A stretch of 64,000 bases of DNA from positions 1 to 64,000 of the forward strand of contig CAVPCY010000020.1 of the NCBI GenBank assembly GCA_963702525.1, read 5' to 3'. Of the stretch, positions 38,241-49,798 are shown one piece after another; position 1 is the first letter of the stretch; every line of letters begins with the position of its first letter. This DNA comes from CAVPCY01 sp963702525 (GTDB taxonomy: Bacteria > Actinomycetota > Coriobacteriia > Anaerosomatales > PHET01). The notes below the pieces were generated by a model that was not told the origin of the DNA, searched no databases, and saw only the letters and a list, made by a program, of their open reading frames with translations. The translations under genes and the position numbers were made by a program.

Positions 38241-40854
38241 GTGGCAGAAGAGAACGGCACGATCGATACCAGTGGGACGACCCTGCTGCCGATCGAGATC
38301 CAGTCGGAGCTGAGGAGGTCGTTCCTCGAGTACTCGATGAGCGTCATCGTCGCTCGAGCGCTGCCCGATGTCCGAGACGGACTGAAGCCCGTGCATCGGC
38401 GCATTCTCTACGCCATGCACGAGTCGGGACTCACGCCTACTCGGCCGTACAAGAAGTCCGCCTGGACCGTGGGCGAAGTCATCGGCAAGTACCACCCCCA
38501 CGGGGACTCCGCCGTGTACGACACCATGGTCAGGATGGCGCAGCCGTTCGCCATGCGTGTCCCTCTCGTAGACGGCCACGGCAACTTCGGCTCCGTCGAC
38601 GGTGACTCGGCGGCAGCGATGCGCTACACCGAGGCGCGCGTCCATCGCATGGCGATGGAGATGCTGCGCGACCTCGACAAGGAGACAGTCAACTTCGGCC
38701 CGAACTACGACGAGTCGCTCACCGAGCCGCTCGTCCTGCCCAGCCGCTTCCCGAACCTGCTCGTCAACGGCAGCGCCGGCATCGCGGTGGGCATGGCCAC
38801 CAACATCCCACCACACAACCTGGGCGAGGTCATCGACGGCGTCGTGATGCTGATCGATAACCCTGACGTCGACCATCGACGAGCTCATGACCGTGATTCC
38901 CGGCCCGGACTTTCCGACGGGCGGCACGATCATGGGCCGAGACGGGATTCGCTCGGCCTACGAGACCGGACGCGGCTCGATCACCACGCGCGGCAAGGCA
39001 CACATCGAGCAGACCTCGACGGGCCGGACGCGAATCATCATCACCGAGATCCCGTATCAGGTGAACAAGTCCAAGCTCGTGACCAAGATCGCGGACCTGG
39101 TGCGCGAGAAGAAGCTCACAGAGATCAGCGACCTTCGCGACGAGTCGGACCGCAAGGGTATGCGGGTGGTCATGGAGCTCAAGAACAACTGCATCCCGCA
39201 GGTGGTTCTGAACAAGCTGTTCAAGCACACTCAGCTCCAGCAGGGCTTCGGGGTCATCATGCTCTCGCTGGTAGACGGCGTGCCGCGCACCTTGAACCTC
39301 AAGGAGATGCTCCACTACTACGTCGAGCATCAGAAGGACGTCATCGTCCGGCGAACCCGCTACGAGTTGCGCAAGGCCGAGGAGCGCGCACACGTCCTCG
39401 AGGGATACGTCATCGCCCTCGACAACATCGACGAGGTCATCAAGATAATCCGCGGGTCTCAGACCGATGTCGAAGCAAAGACCCGCCTGATCGAGCGCTT
39501 CGGACTGTCCGAGATTCAGACCGACGCTATCTTGGAGATGCGTCTTCGCCGGCTCACCGGCCTCGAGCGCCACAAGATCGAAGACGAGCTCACCGAGTTG
39601 CGCGAGAAGATCGCCTGGTACCAGAAGGTCCTGGGCGACATCACGCTGGTGCTCAACATCATCAAAGAGGAGCTTCTCGAGCTCAGGGGCAAGCACGCCG
39701 ACAAGCGCCGCACCGAGATATCCTCCGCAGCCAAGGACCTCGACGTGGAAGACCTCATCGCCGAGGAAGACATGGTGGTGACCATCACCAAGGCCGGTTA
39801 CGTCAAGCGCCTTCCGGTTGCGACGTACCGCCAGCAGAAGCGCGGCGGCAAGGGGCTGCAGGGCGTCAACCTCAAGGACCAGGACTTCGTCGAGCACCTC
39901 TTCATCGCCAGCACCCACGACTACGTGCTGATCTTCTCGACCAGGGGCAAGGTGTACCGGATGAAGGTGCACGAGCTGCCGCTGGGCTCGCGCCACGCCA
40001 AGGGCGCCGCGGTGGTCAACCTGCTTCCGTTCGAGCAGACCGAGAAGATCGCGGCGGTCATCAACACCAAGACGTTCTCTCCCGACGAGTTCCTCATGTT
40101 CGCGACCAAGCACGGCATGGTGAAGAAGACCGCGATACAGGCGTACGACCGTTCTCGCCGCGACGGCATCATCGCGATCAACCTGCGCGACGACGACGAG
40201 CTCATCTCGGTGCGCCGGGTCATGACCGGCGAGAAGGTGATGATGGTCTCGACCGCCGGCAAGGCGATCAAGTGGGACGAGTCCGAGGCGCGCCCGATGG
40301 GCCGCGACACCATGGGCGTCAAGGGCATGAACATCAAGCCCGGCGAGGCGTGTCTGGGCATGGAGATCGCGCCGGAAGGCTCCGAGCTGTTCGTGGTGAC
40401 CGAGCGCGGCTACGGCAAGCGAACGATGGTGGGCGAGTACCCGGAGCACCATCGCGGCGGCCAGGGCGTCAAGACGATCCAGGTCACGCCGAAGAAGGGC
40501 CCGCTCAGCGGAATGAAGATCGTCGGCGCTGCCCACGAGCTCATGCTGATCTCGGAAGAAGGCGTGGTCATCCGCGTCAAGGCCGACGACATCTCCAAGC
40601 TCGGACGCTCCACGCAAGGCGTGAAGGTGATGAACGTCTCCGAGACCGACCGGGTGAGCGCGATCGCCCGAGTGGCCGCGGGGAAGAAGAAGGCCAAGCC
40701 GCGCGGTGTCGCCGAGGGGCAGACGGTCCTGCTCGAGGGTGAAGCCCAGGCTACGCAGGCGGACGTCCAGGTCGATGAGCGCGACCTCGAAGCCGAGGAG
40801 CTCGTGGCCGAGGAGTTCGAGGACGCCGAGGACGGCGAGCTTGCCGAGGAGTAG
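38241..40854 (+). CDS. gyrA: DNA gyrase subunit A (frameshifted)
   Basis: Cleavage and religation subunit. The quinolone region is intact and wild-type-like (HGDSAVYDTM, Ser and Asp in the 83/87 positions); the catalytic Tyr lies in AMRYTEARVH. Downstream are the coiled coil and the beta-pinwheel with a GyrA box QKRGGKG. Near 38872 the frame breaks (LIDNPDV, then TIDELMTVIPGPDF in the next frame), and the remainder runs open to 40854. As gyrA is essential, the one-base indel is almost surely a sequence error. An acidic C-terminal tail (AEEFEDAEDGELAEE) follows. Confidence 0.95.
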
Positions 40855-41563
40855 CGCCGAGTGCTCTGCGGGCGACGGGCCCGACGGCCTAGCCACGCGC
40901 ATAGCAGCGGTCGAGTGCGTGCTGTTCGATCTGGACGGCACGCTCATCGACACGATCGAGCTCATCCGCGAGTCGATGCGCTACTGCACAGCCAAGGTGC
41001 TGGGGGCGCCCCTGCCCGACGAAGTGCTCATGCACAACGTGGGGATTCCCCTGCGCGAGCAGATGAAGGAGTTCTCGGAAGAGAACGCCGAGGAGCTGCT
41101 GGTCGCCTACCGCGAGCACAACGCGCGCGTGCACGACGCGATGGTGCGCGAGTACCCCGGCGTGGAGGAGGCGCTCGAGTCCTTGTCGGCGAAGGGCCTG
41201 CGGCTGGGGGTCGTGACCTCGAAGTCGGGCCCGGTCGCCCAACGAGGGCTCGACCGGTTCAGCCTGGGCCGCTTCTTCGAGGTCGTCGTGTCCTGTGACG
41301 ACGTCCCCCTGCACAAGCCCGACCCATACCCGCTGGTGCACGCCGCGGAGTTGCTCGGCGTGGAGCCCGGGCGATGCGCCTACGTGGGGGACAGCCCTCA
41401 CGACATGACCGCGGCCATCGCGGCGGGATGTGTCTCGGTGGCGGCACTGTGGGGTGTCTCGGCAAGGGAGCGCGTGCTCGAGCCGGGACCGGACTACGCC
41501 GTTCGGTCGATGGCCGAGGTGGCGCTTCTGTTCGACGGCAGGGAGACGGCGTTTCGAGTGTAG
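40841..41563 (+). CDS. HAD-superfamily phosphatase (PpaX/phosphoglycolate phosphatase-like)
   Basis: Small-molecule phosphatase with a helical cap. Motif I is LFDLDGTLIDT, motif II VVTSKS, motif III HKPDPYPL, motif IV GDSPHDM; the subfamily is near PpaX or Gph by length and cap. The start is uncertain: TTG 40841 overlaps the gyrA end and gives about 23 residues before motif I, while later candidates are too close to it. It is probably translated from the gyrase transcript. Confidence 0.82.
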   Translation: MPRSSAECSAGDGPDGLATRIAAVECVLFDLDGTLIDTIELIRESMRYCTAKVLGAPLPDEVLMHNVGIPLREQMKEFSEENAEELLVAYREHNARVHDAMVREYPGVEEALESLSAKGLRLGVVTSKSGPVAQRGLDRFSLGRFFEVVVSCDDVPLHKPDPYPLVHAAELLGVEPGRCAYVGDSPHDMTAAIAAGCVSVAALWGVSARERVLEPGPDYAVRSMAEVALLFDGRETAFRV

Positions 41564-41654
41564 AGATTCGCTCGCGTGCCGCCGAAGTGAACACATGTTG
41601 TGGGACAATGAGTAGAGTGCCCAGACTGGTGTAGTCCCGTATCTAGGGGGAGCT

Positions 41655-43004
41655 GTGTCTAGAAGGACCAAGATCATCATCGGCGTGGCCGCGCTCGTGG
41701 TCGTCGGAGGAATCGCCGCCTACTTCGCCTTCGGCAGCCAGGGGTCAGGCCCCGAGGTTGAGGTCGCGACCGTGACCAAGCAGGAGCTGGCCGTCACGGT
41801 GACCGCTTCGGGCAAGGTCGAGTCCGGTGTTGCCACCGACCTGTATCCGACCGACGGCCGGCACCCTGGACACCATCTCGGTGAGCGACGGGGAGACCGT
41901 CACCGCCGGTACCGAGATCGCGCAGCTGGACACGACCCAGCTCGAGCTGCAGGTCTCCCAAGCCAAGGCGGGGCTCGCTCAGGCCAAGGCGCAACTCGCG
42001 AACACGGGCGTGCAGAGCTCCGGCTCGGCCGACGTCACCGCCGCGAAGAAGGCCGTGACCGCCGCGAACAAGTCCGTCACCGCAGCCGAGGCGAGCGAGT
42101 CGGCGGCGAAGTACGCGTGGCAGAACGCCCAGGCCGCGGTGGACGCCGCGAAGGCGGTGTACCCGTCGACCAGCCCCACCGTTACGGCCGCCATGGCAGC
42201 CGAGAAGCAGGCGTACGCGGGCTACAAGCAGGCCCAGGCAGGCGTATCTCAGGCCGCAGGCAGGCGTCTCTCAGGCGAAGTCGGGGCTCAAGAAGGCCCA
42301 GGCGGCAAGTCCCGGGCTCGACCAAGTCGGCTGCTCAGGCGGGCGTGAGGCAGGCGCAGGCAGGGCTCGACGCCGCCGAGCAGGCTCTTGAGGATGCGAC
42401 GCTGGTCGCGCCGATAGACGGGGTGGTGCTGTTCAACTCGGCGGCCTCGATAAGTGGCGCGGGCGCCAAGCCCGCGGAAGGCACGGCTGTCTCGCCGCAG
42501 TCCGCTCCGTTCACCGTCGTCGACCTCGAGGCCCTGAAGTTCGCGGCCGAGGTCGACGAGGCCGATGTCGACCGGGTGAAGGTCGGCATGCCAGGGAAGG
42601 TGACCCTCGACTCGTTCCCGGGCGAGGAGTTCACGACGACGGTCACGCGCATCAACCCGGCCGCTCAGCCCACCGCGACGGGTGGCACGGTATTCGCCGT
42701 TGAACTGGGGCTCGTCGATACTGAGAAGGACATCCTGATCGGCATGAAGGGCGACGCGACGATCGAGGTCAGCTCGAGAGGCGCTGCGCTCACCATCCCG
42801 GTCGAGGCGCTGTTCAGCGAGGGCGGCACCGACTACGTGTACGTGGTGTCGAACGATACGCTGAAGAAGGTCGAAGTCACGGTCGGAGCAACGACCGACA
42901 CCGAAGTCGAGATCCTCGAAGGACTGGCAGAGGGCGACGTCGTGGCGCTTTCCGGTTCCACTCAGTACACCGACGGGATGACGGTCCAAGTCAAACAGAA
43001 GTAG
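41655..43004 (+). CDS. HlyD/MacA-type membrane fusion protein (compensated frameshifts)
   Basis: Periplasm-side or surface adaptor of an ABC efflux system. The N-terminus has one transmembrane anchor (IIIGVAALVVVGGIAAYFAF), then a lipoyl half (VTASGKVESG and DTISVSDGETVTAGTEIAQLD), a long Ala/Gln-rich coiled-coil hairpin, the second lipoyl half (DATLVAPIDGVV), and beta-barrel and membrane-proximal domains. The frame changes near 41860 and returns in the hairpin at about 42260-42330, where a short repeat (CAGGCAGGCGT) occurs. The next two genes supply the ATPase and permease. Confidence 0.85.
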   Translation: MSRRTKIIIGVAALVVVGGIAAYFAFGSQGSGPEVEVATVTKQELAVTVTASGKVESGVATDLYPTDGRHPGHHLGERRGDRHRRYRDRAAGHDPARAAGLPSQGGARSGQGATREHGRAELRLGRRHRREEGRDRREQVRHRSRGERVGGEVRVAERPGRGGRREGGVPVDQPHRYGRHGSREAGVRGLQAGPGRRISGRRQASLRRSRGSRRPRRQVPGSTKSAAQAGVRQAQAGLDAAEQALEDATLVAPIDGVVLFNSAASISGAGAKPAEGTAVSPQSAPFTVVDLEALKFAAEVDEADVDRVKVGMPGKVTLDSFPGEEFTTTVTRINPAAQPTATGGTVFAVELGLVDTEKDILIGMKGDATIEVSSRGAALTIPVEALFSEGGTDYVYVVSNDTLKKVEVTVGATTDTEVEILEGLAEGDVVALSGSTQYTDGMTVQVKQK

Positions 43005-43016
43005 GAACCGCTCCTG

Positions 43017-43829
43017 ATGATTCCCGAGGAGGCCCTCCGCAACGCGGAGGGCGAGAGCCCCGATGGCCCCTGCTTGGGCCCCGTGGTGCTTGAGGCGCGA
43101 GACGTCACCAAGTCATACGTGCTTGATGAGATCGAGGTCAAGGCGCTGTGTGGCGTGCACTTGCAGGTCTGCAGCGGCGAGATGCTTGCCATCATGGGGC
43201 CGTCGGGTTCCGGTAAGTCGACGCTGATGCACATCGTGGGGCTGCTCGACCGACCCTCGACCGGCGTAGTCACCATCGACGGGATCGACGTTTCGCGCAT
43301 GGAGCCAAACGAGCTCTCCGCCGTGCGAAACAAGCGGATCGGCTTCGTGTTCCAGTCGTTCAACCTCCTCTCGCGCACGACCGCGCAGACCAACGTCGAA
43401 CTGCCGCTCATCTACGCAGGTGTGTCCGGTGCCGAGCGGGCCCGACGCGCGCGCGAGGCGCTGGAGTCGGTGGGGCTGGGGGAGCGTCTGGGGCACATGC
43501 CCAACCAGCTGTCCGGTGGTCAGCAGCAACGCGTCGCTATCGCGCGCGCGCTTGTCACCGAACCGAGCATCGTGCTCGCCGACGAGCCCACAGGCAACCT
43601 CGATTCCCGCAGCGGCATCGAGATCATGGCGTTTCTGCAGCACCTCAACGAGCAGGGAGTGACCATCGTGGTGGTCACGCACGACATCAACGTGGCGAAT
43701 CACGCGCAGCGCGTCGTGGAGATCAAGGACGGCCAGATCGTCGCCGACTGGCGCGTCGAGAAGCGGATCGACGCCGCCGCCGAGCTCGATGCGTTTCACG
43801 CCGCGAACGGTGAAGGTGGGTCGTCGTGA
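43017..43829 (+). CDS. ABC transporter ATPase (MacB/LolD type)
   Basis: Nucleotide-binding subunit of the MacAB-like system. Walker A GPSGSGKST, Q-loop FQSFNLL, signature LSGGQQQR, Walker B VLADEPTGNLDS and H-loop VVTHD are all present. Its 270 residues include a short N-terminal extension and a C-terminal tail. ATG 43017 is 12 bp after the fusion protein stop; its end overlaps the permease start by 4 bp. Confidence 0.94.
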   Translation: MIPEEALRNAEGESPDGPCLGPVVLEARDVTKSYVLDEIEVKALCGVHLQVCSGEMLAIMGPSGSGKSTLMHIVGLLDRPSTGVVTIDGIDVSRMEPNELSAVRNKRIGFVFQSFNLLSRTTAQTNVELPLIYAGVSGAERARRAREALESVGLGERLGHMPNQLSGGQQQRVAIARALVTEPSIVLADEPTGNLDSRSGIEIMAFLQHLNEQGVTIVVVTHDINVANHAQRVVEIKDGQIVADWRVEKRIDAAAELDAFHAANGEGGSS

Positions 43830-45026
43830 ACCTCGTCGAGAGCTTCAGGATCGCGATCAGGGCATTGTCGTCGAACAAGGTCCGTAGCGCGCTGACCATG
43901 CTCGGCGTGATCATCGGCGTAGCCGCCGTCATCCTGTCTGGTCGCCATCGGGTCGGGCGTCCAGCAGGAGATCACCGGACAGATCGAGGGGCTGGGCAGC
44001 AACCTGCTCTTCGTGTTCCCCGGCAACTTCTCGGGGGGCGGAGGCGGTGGCGCCGGGGGCCCCGGTGCCGAGATCCGCAAGCGCTTCACCATGGACGACG
44101 CCGATCTGGTGCAACGGCGTCTCGGCGACAGCGCCATCGTCGTGCCGGTCGTTCAGGGACCGGCGATCCTCAAGGCCGGCAACCGTACCCTTCGGACGAC
44201 CATCGCCGCCGCCAACGAATCCGGCGACGAGGTCTTCAACGCCGACTACGTCGCCGGCCGGCACTACAACCGGAGCGAGTACGCGACCGCCGCGCGAGTG
44301 ATCATGCTCGGGGCGACGCCGTCCAAAGAGATCTTCCCGGGTCAGAACCCGGTGGGCCGCGAGCTGTTCGTCAACGGCGAGAGGTTCGTCGTCATCGGGC
44401 AGCTCGCCGAGCAGGGCGGCACGCTCTCCGGAGACCAGGACAACCAGGTCTACATGCCCACGACCACGGCACAGCGCCTTCTCAGCAGCAAGGACCTGTC
44501 CTCGATCATCATCAAGGCCGTCGACGCGGACGACATCGACCTGGTGAAGGCCAAGACCCAGCAGACCCTCAGGCCCGCGTTCGGCGACGAGTTCACGGTG
44601 TTCACCCAGGAACAGACGCTCGGACTGCTCTCGACCCTTCTGGGGACGCTCACGGTGATGCTGGCGGGCATAGCGGGCATATCGCTGCTCGTGGGCGGCA
44701 TCGGCATCATGAACATCATGCTGGTCAGCGTATCCGAGCGCACGCGCGAGATAGGCATACGCAAGGCGGTCGGAGCGCGCACGCACGACATCCTGAGCCA
44801 GTTCGTGATCGAGGCGATCGTGCTCTCCGTGCTCGGTGGCTTGATCGGCATCGCCATCGGCTGGCTCGGTTCGGCGGCGCTCACGCGCTTCGTGCCGACC
44901 GAGGTCACGTGGTGGGCGGTGGCACTCGCGTTCTTCTTCAGCGCGGCGGTCGGCATCTTCTTCGGCGTGTATCCGGCGTGGAAGGCCTCGCGGCTCGACC
45001 CGATCGAGGCACTGCGCTACGAGTAG
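43826..45026 (+). CDS. MacB-like ABC transporter permease (frameshifted)
   Basis: Permease with one N-terminal helix (MLGVIIGVAAVIL), a large extracellular MacB-PCD domain, and three C-terminal helices of the FtsX fold. The typical motif is SVSERTREIGIRKAVGAR before helix 2. One extra T near 43935 breaks the frame (AAVIL, then LVAIGSGVQQEIT). A Gly-rich loop (GGGGGGAGGPG) lies early in the external domain. With its two partners it forms a tripartite mechanotransmission-type exporter, substrate unknown. Confidence 0.88.
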
Positions 45027-45042
45027 CCGCGCCGCGTCTCGG

Positions 45043-45555
45043 CTAGGAGCTGAAGTCGGCCGGATCGACGTGGTCGAGGAAGTCGCGGAACGCTTCGAGC
45101 TCCTGCTCCTCGTCCACTTCGGCCACGCTCTCGTCCGGCACCGCTGCGGAGTCCAGGACCTCGTCGGCGACGTAGATCGGTGCGCCCGCGCGGATCGCCA
45201 GCGCGATCGAGTCGCTCGGCCGCGCGTCGACTACGCGGGTGCGCTCCTCGCCGCGCAGGATGATCGCGGCGTAGAACGTGCCCTCGTCGACGCGGGTGAT
45301 CTCGACTCGCTCGACGTAGCTGTCGAGCGTCTCGATGACCGAACCGAGCAGATCGTGCGTCATCGGGCGGGGCGTCTCCACGCCCTCGAGCGCAAGCAGG
45401 ATGGCAGTGGCCTCGGGGTGTCCGATCCAGATGGGAAGCAGCCGTCCTGTTCCCGGCTCCTCGTCGAGGGGCTTGAGCAGAACGACGGGTTGGTTGGTGC
45501 GCGGGTCGAGGGCGAGACTCGCGATACGAACCTGCTCCACGCCGCTCACCTCCAC
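45043..45555 (-). CDS. Bifunctional nuclease family protein (DUF151)
   Basis: A BFN-domain protein of 170 residues. The conserved core is VVLLKPLDEEPGTGRLLPIWIGHPEA, GVETPRPMTHDLL and DARPSDSIALAIRAGAPIYV. Known members are reported as DNase/RNase in plants and are also seen fused to UvrB/C domains in bacteria; the role here is unknown. An acidic tail follows. It starts at GTG 45555 and converges with the permease gene with 16 bp between them. Confidence 0.85.
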   Translation of the reverse strand: MEVSGVEQVRIASLALDPRTNQPVVLLKPLDEEPGTGRLLPIWIGHPEATAILLALEGVETPRPMTHDLLGSVIETLDSYVERVEITRVDEGTFYAAIILRGEERTRVVDARPSDSIALAIRAGAPIYVADEVLDSAAVPDESVAEVDEEQELEAFRDFLDHVDPADFSS

Positions 45556-45624
45556 TCCGTTCTTCCGGATGGGTAGTCTGTACCCGAGGAAGCCATTCTA
45601 CGCCGAGAGCGGGGGCTGTCGCCG

Positions 45625-46024
45625 ATGAGGCTCGACATCAAAACGTCTGCACGCGTGGAGTTCGTAGACATCACGCGAGCAGGTGGCCCAGGCCGTCTCG
45701 GCCTTCGCCGAGAAGAACGGCGCGGTGCTGGTCTTCTGCCCGCACACGACCGCCGCGGTCACGATCAACGAGAACGCCGATCCGGACGTCTTGCGCGACC
45801 TGGTCAAGGGGCTTGCGTCCATCGCCCCGGTGGATGGCGGTTGGCGCCATGTCGAGGGCAACAGCGACGGCCACCTCAAGACCTCGCTCGTGGGCCCGAG
45901 CGTGCTGGTTCCCTTGTCCGACGGACGCCTCGCGCTGGGCACGTGGCAGGGCATCTACCTGTGCGAGTTCGACGGTCCGAGGAGCCGGAAGGTCGACGTG
46001 ACCGTTCTGCCCGGCATGGGCTGA
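45625..46024 (+). CDS. yjbQ: YjbQ/UPF0047 family protein (frameshifted)
   Basis: Small protein of the secondary thiamine-phosphate-synthase-like family, of unclear physiological role. Conserved strands include FCPHTTAAVTINENADPDV, GNSDGHLKTSLVGPS and LGTWQGIYLCEFDGP; the His/Glu/His cluster is the probable active site. The N-terminus (MRLDIKTSARVEFVDITR) is in another frame, and a one-base correction near 45680 joins it to QVAQAVSAFAEKNGAV. About 133 residues, as usual. Confidence 0.85.
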
Positions 46025-46088
46025 GACCTGCGGGAAGACCTGCCGAGGGACCCCGGGGCAGGCACGAAACGGGGCCGGCGAACCGTTC

Positions 46089-46118
46089 TTGACCCGTTCT
46101 CGGGGGCTGGTATATGGT
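46089..46118 (+). promoter_or_regulatory. Promoter of tRNA-Ile
   Basis: TTGACC (46089-46094) is followed after 16-18 bp by TATATG/TATGGT (46111-46118), about 23 bp before the mature tRNA 5' end. A good sigma-70-type match. Confidence 0.6.
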
Positions 46119-46140
46119 ATGCGGGCTGTTCACCCAGCGC

Positions 46141-46217
46141 GGGCCCGTAGCTCAGTTGGTTAGAGCGCACGGCTGATAACCGTGAGGTCGATGGTTCGAA
46201 TCCATCCGGGCCCACCA
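46141..46217 (+). tRNA. tRNA-Ile (anticodon GAT), CCA encoded
   Basis: The acceptor stem is GGGCCCG (46141-46147) with CGGGCCC (46207-46213), followed by A and an encoded CCA. The D loop has AGCTCAGTTGGTTAGAGC, the anticodon loop is CTGATAA (GAT), and the T loop has GGTTCGAATCC. All four stems pair. It stands alone here, outside any rRNA operon in this window. Confidence 0.97.
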
Positions 46218-46228
46218 AAAACCGAGCT

Positions 46229-46265
46229 CAGACGGGGCGTCTGCCCCGTCTGCTTCTGTTTCTGG
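46229..46265 (+). terminator. Intrinsic terminator after tRNA-Ile
   Basis: A perfect 10-bp stem, CAGACGGGGC (46229-46238) with GCCCCGTCTG (46243-46252), a GTCT loop and a T-rich tail CTTCTGTTTCTGG, 12 bp after the CCA. Confidence 0.9.
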
Positions 46266-46505
46266 AGCCGACGCTCCCGAAACCAAGTCACGCGCAAGTC
46301 AATCGACGCGGCAAGAAGCACCGCGATAGACCGTGATCGGCTGCAGGGGCGCTTCAACGCGCGGGCGCCAGATGCCTCGAGCGGCCAGCCGCAGGGTTAG
46401 ATTTGCGAGTCGAGGGGTAACATTTAGGCTGGAAGAACGAACCGGACGATTCCTCGATGATGCGAAGTATGGTGAATCGCACCAGAGATAGGCAGGAGGA
46501 GAGCA
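46266..46505. other. Intergenic, nothing recognised
   Basis: About 240 bp between the tRNA terminator and the fasciclin gene. No protein-like frame or repeat is seen; it presumably holds the promoter of the next gene, with GGAGGAGAG just before its ATG. Confidence 0.5.
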
Positions 46506-47057
46506 ATGAAGAAGCTAAGACCCGTTGTCGTGTTGATGTTGGTTGCGATCATGGTGGTCGCCCTAGCGGGTTGCGCTAGCCCAGCCCGCCGAAGCACCGG
46601 CCTCCCGCCCCGGTTGAGGAGCCAGCCGCGGAGGTGCCCGACAAGACCATCGTGGTGGTGGCGACAGAAGCAGGCAACTTCACTACGCTGGTTGCAGCTT
46701 TGAAGGCCGCCGAACTTGTCGAGACGCTTGAGGGCGCAGGTCCGTTCACGGTCTTCGCGCCGGACGACGCGGCGTTCGCCAAGCTACCCGCCGGCACCGT
46801 GGATACACTGCTCGCGGACCCGACGGGTGACCTGACGAAGATCCTGACCTACCATGTCGTGCCCGGAAGCTACCCGGCGTCCGCCCTCACTGACGGCATG
46901 AAGCTCAAGACCGTGCAGGGCGAGGAGATCACGATCACGATCAAGGACGGCAAGGTCTACGCGAACGAGGCGATGGTGACCGCAGCCGATGTTGACGGCA
47001 TCGAACGGGATCATCCACATCATCGACGGCGTGCTGATCCCGCCGTCCATGCAGTAG
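46506..47057 (+). CDS. Fasciclin (FAS1) domain lipoprotein (two frameshifts)
   Basis: Secreted surface lipoprotein. The signal peptide ends in the lipobox VVALAGC (Cys about residue 23), followed by a Pro/Glu spacer and one FAS1 domain: NFTTLVAALKAAELVETLEG, GPFTVFAPDDAAFAKLP (H1 region) and TYHVVPGSYPASALTDG. FAS1 domains mediate adhesion or matrix contact. The frame breaks near 46590 in the spacer and near 47000; correcting the second yields NGIIHIIDGVLIPPSMQ, the H2 region, and a TAG at 47055. Confidence 0.87.
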
Positions 47058-47080
47058 TCAGCGCGAGATAGGCGCGTTCG

Positions 47081-47120
47081 GAGAGGGCCCGGAGTTCGAT
47101 GCCGGGCCCTCTCGGTCTTT
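47081..47120 (+). terminator. Intrinsic terminator after the fasciclin gene
   Basis: A 12-bp perfect stem, GAGAGGGCCCGG (47081-47092) with CCGGGCCCTCTC (47102-47113), followed by GGTCTTTG. It separates this gene from the convergent helicase gene. Confidence 0.85.
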
Positions 47121-47155
47121 GCGAATGCCGCTCTTCGAGATCCGCGGTTGCGGCC

Positions 47156-48434
<1,279 letters not shown>

Positions 48435-48628
48435 GTAGTAGCTCCTTCTTCTGTGCGCCTTATGGGGTCGCACTGCGTTGTAGACGCAGTCGATCCGACG
48501 GGCGCGAAGAAGCAGCGTGAAGGACAACCGAGTCTTGGGTGTTTCGGCCCCGAACGGGCCGGGTGACTGTCGCAGTATGCACGCTTCGTGCCGTTTTGAC
48601 CAGCGAGAACGCTGGTGGCACGGCCGCG

Positions 48629-49798
48629 CTACCCCTCGAGCCGCACCTGCATCACGTCGATCGTGCCTGCCGAGAAGCCCGCTCGGCAGTAGGCCAGGTA
48701 GTAGCGCCACATGCGGATGAAGCGTTCGTCGAAGCCCAAGTCGCGGACTTGGGGCAGCGCCTGCTCGAAGCGCTGGCGCCACGCCCACAGCGTGGCGGCG
48801 TAGCTCTCCCCGAAGCATGTGGGCGTGCTCACCGAGAGCCCCTGCGCGTTGGCTGCCGCCGCGAACCGCTCGGGGCTGGGAAGCATGCCGCCCGGGAAGA
48901 TGTAGCGCTGCGTGAAGTCGGGGTTGCGTCGGTAGTCCTCGAAGCGCGGCTCCTCGATGGTGATGGTCTGCATGGCCACCGTGCCGCCGGGGGAGAGCAG
49001 CTCTCGCAGCCGGTTGAAGAACACCGGCCACCACCGCTCGCCCACAGCCTCGAACATCTCGATCGACGCGATACCGGTGTAGGTCTCCGGCACGCGCCGG
49101 TAGTCCTGCAGCCGGATCTCGACCTGTCCATCGAGTCCGGCCCTCTCTACCGAGCGAGTCGCCCACCCGTGCTGCTCCTCGGACAGCGTGATGCCGGTGA
49201 TCCGGCACCCGGCCTCCTTCGCTGCATGGATCGCGAAGCCGCCCCAACCGCAGCCGATCTCGAGCAGGTGGTCCTTCGCCGAGGGCTGCAGAAGCTCGAG
49301 CATCCGGTCCCACTTACGCACCTGCGCGTCGGTCAGTTCCTCGCCGTCTCGGTCGAAGAGCGCCGACGAGTACGTCATCGTCTCGTCGAGCCACAGCCGA
49401 TAGAAGTCGTTGCCCAGGTCGTAGTGGTGCGCGATGTTCTTGCGGCTACCCTTCTCGTCGTTGTCGCGTAGCTGGTGCCAGGCCTTCGTCACCGGATCGA
49501 AGAGAGAGGGCTTACTGGGTTCGTCGTAGAGATTCGCGAGTCCCAGGTCCAGAACCGCATCGAGATCCGGCGTGTCCCAGTCGCCCTCCATGTAACCCTG
49601 TGCGAGGCCGACCGAGCTTCGCAACCCGGCGCGGCGCGCGGCGGCGGGGGAGTTGAGCACGACAGTGGCGCAAGGACCGGGCTCTCGGCCGACGAAGCGA
49701 CGCTCGATCCCGTCGCGCCCCACGAGCGTCAACTCGCCGGCGCGCAGCCCCCGGCTCAGCACCACGTCGATGAGGTATTCCATCGGCGTTCGCATCAT
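48629..49798 (-). CDS. cfa: Cyclopropane-fatty-acyl-phospholipid synthase family methyltransferase
   Basis: SAM-dependent enzyme that methylenates or methylates double bonds of membrane lipid acyl chains. The SAM motif is LEIGCGWGGFAIHAA; the family regions SSVGLAQGYMEGDWDTPDL, NIAHHYDLGNDFYRLWLDETMTYS and SIEMFEAVGERWW are clear; 389 residues. The ATG overlaps the stop of the DUF1365 gene (ATGA). The cluster FAD oxidoreductase-DUF1365-Cfa recurs in bacteria and suggests a modified fatty acid other than plain cyclopropane, though I cannot say which. Confidence 0.9.
   Translation of the reverse strand: MMRTPMEYLIDVVLSRGLRAGELTLVGRDGIERRFVGREPGPCATVVLNSPAAARRAGLRSSVGLAQGYMEGDWDTPDLDAVLDLGLANLYDEPSKPSLFDPVTKAWHQLRDNDEKGSRKNIAHHYDLGNDFYRLWLDETMTYSSALFDRDGEELTDAQVRKWDRMLELLQPSAKDHLLEIGCGWGGFAIHAAKEAGCRITGITLSEEQHGWATRSVERAGLDGQVEIRLQDYRRVPETYTGIASIEMFEAVGERWWPVFFNRLRELLSPGGTVAMQTITIEEPRFEDYRRNPDFTQRYIFPGGMLPSPERFAAAANAQGLSVSTPTCFGESYAATLWAWRQRFEQALPQVRDLGFDERFIRMWRYYLAYCRAGFSAGTIDVMQVRLEG

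Noticed and set aside
38865..38890. Programmed frameshifting in gyrA and the other broken genes
   Set aside because: Sites share no slippery heptamer or stimulatory structure, affect unrelated genes including gyrA, and occur in both directions.
38830..40965. Large minus-strand open frame (about 711 codons) opposite gyrA
   Set aside because: Shadow of gyrA codon bias; gyrA itself is unmistakable.
46141..46217. tRNA-Ile as an integration (att) site
   Set aside because: No integrase, no direct repeat of the tRNA 3' end, and housekeeping-type genes on both sides.
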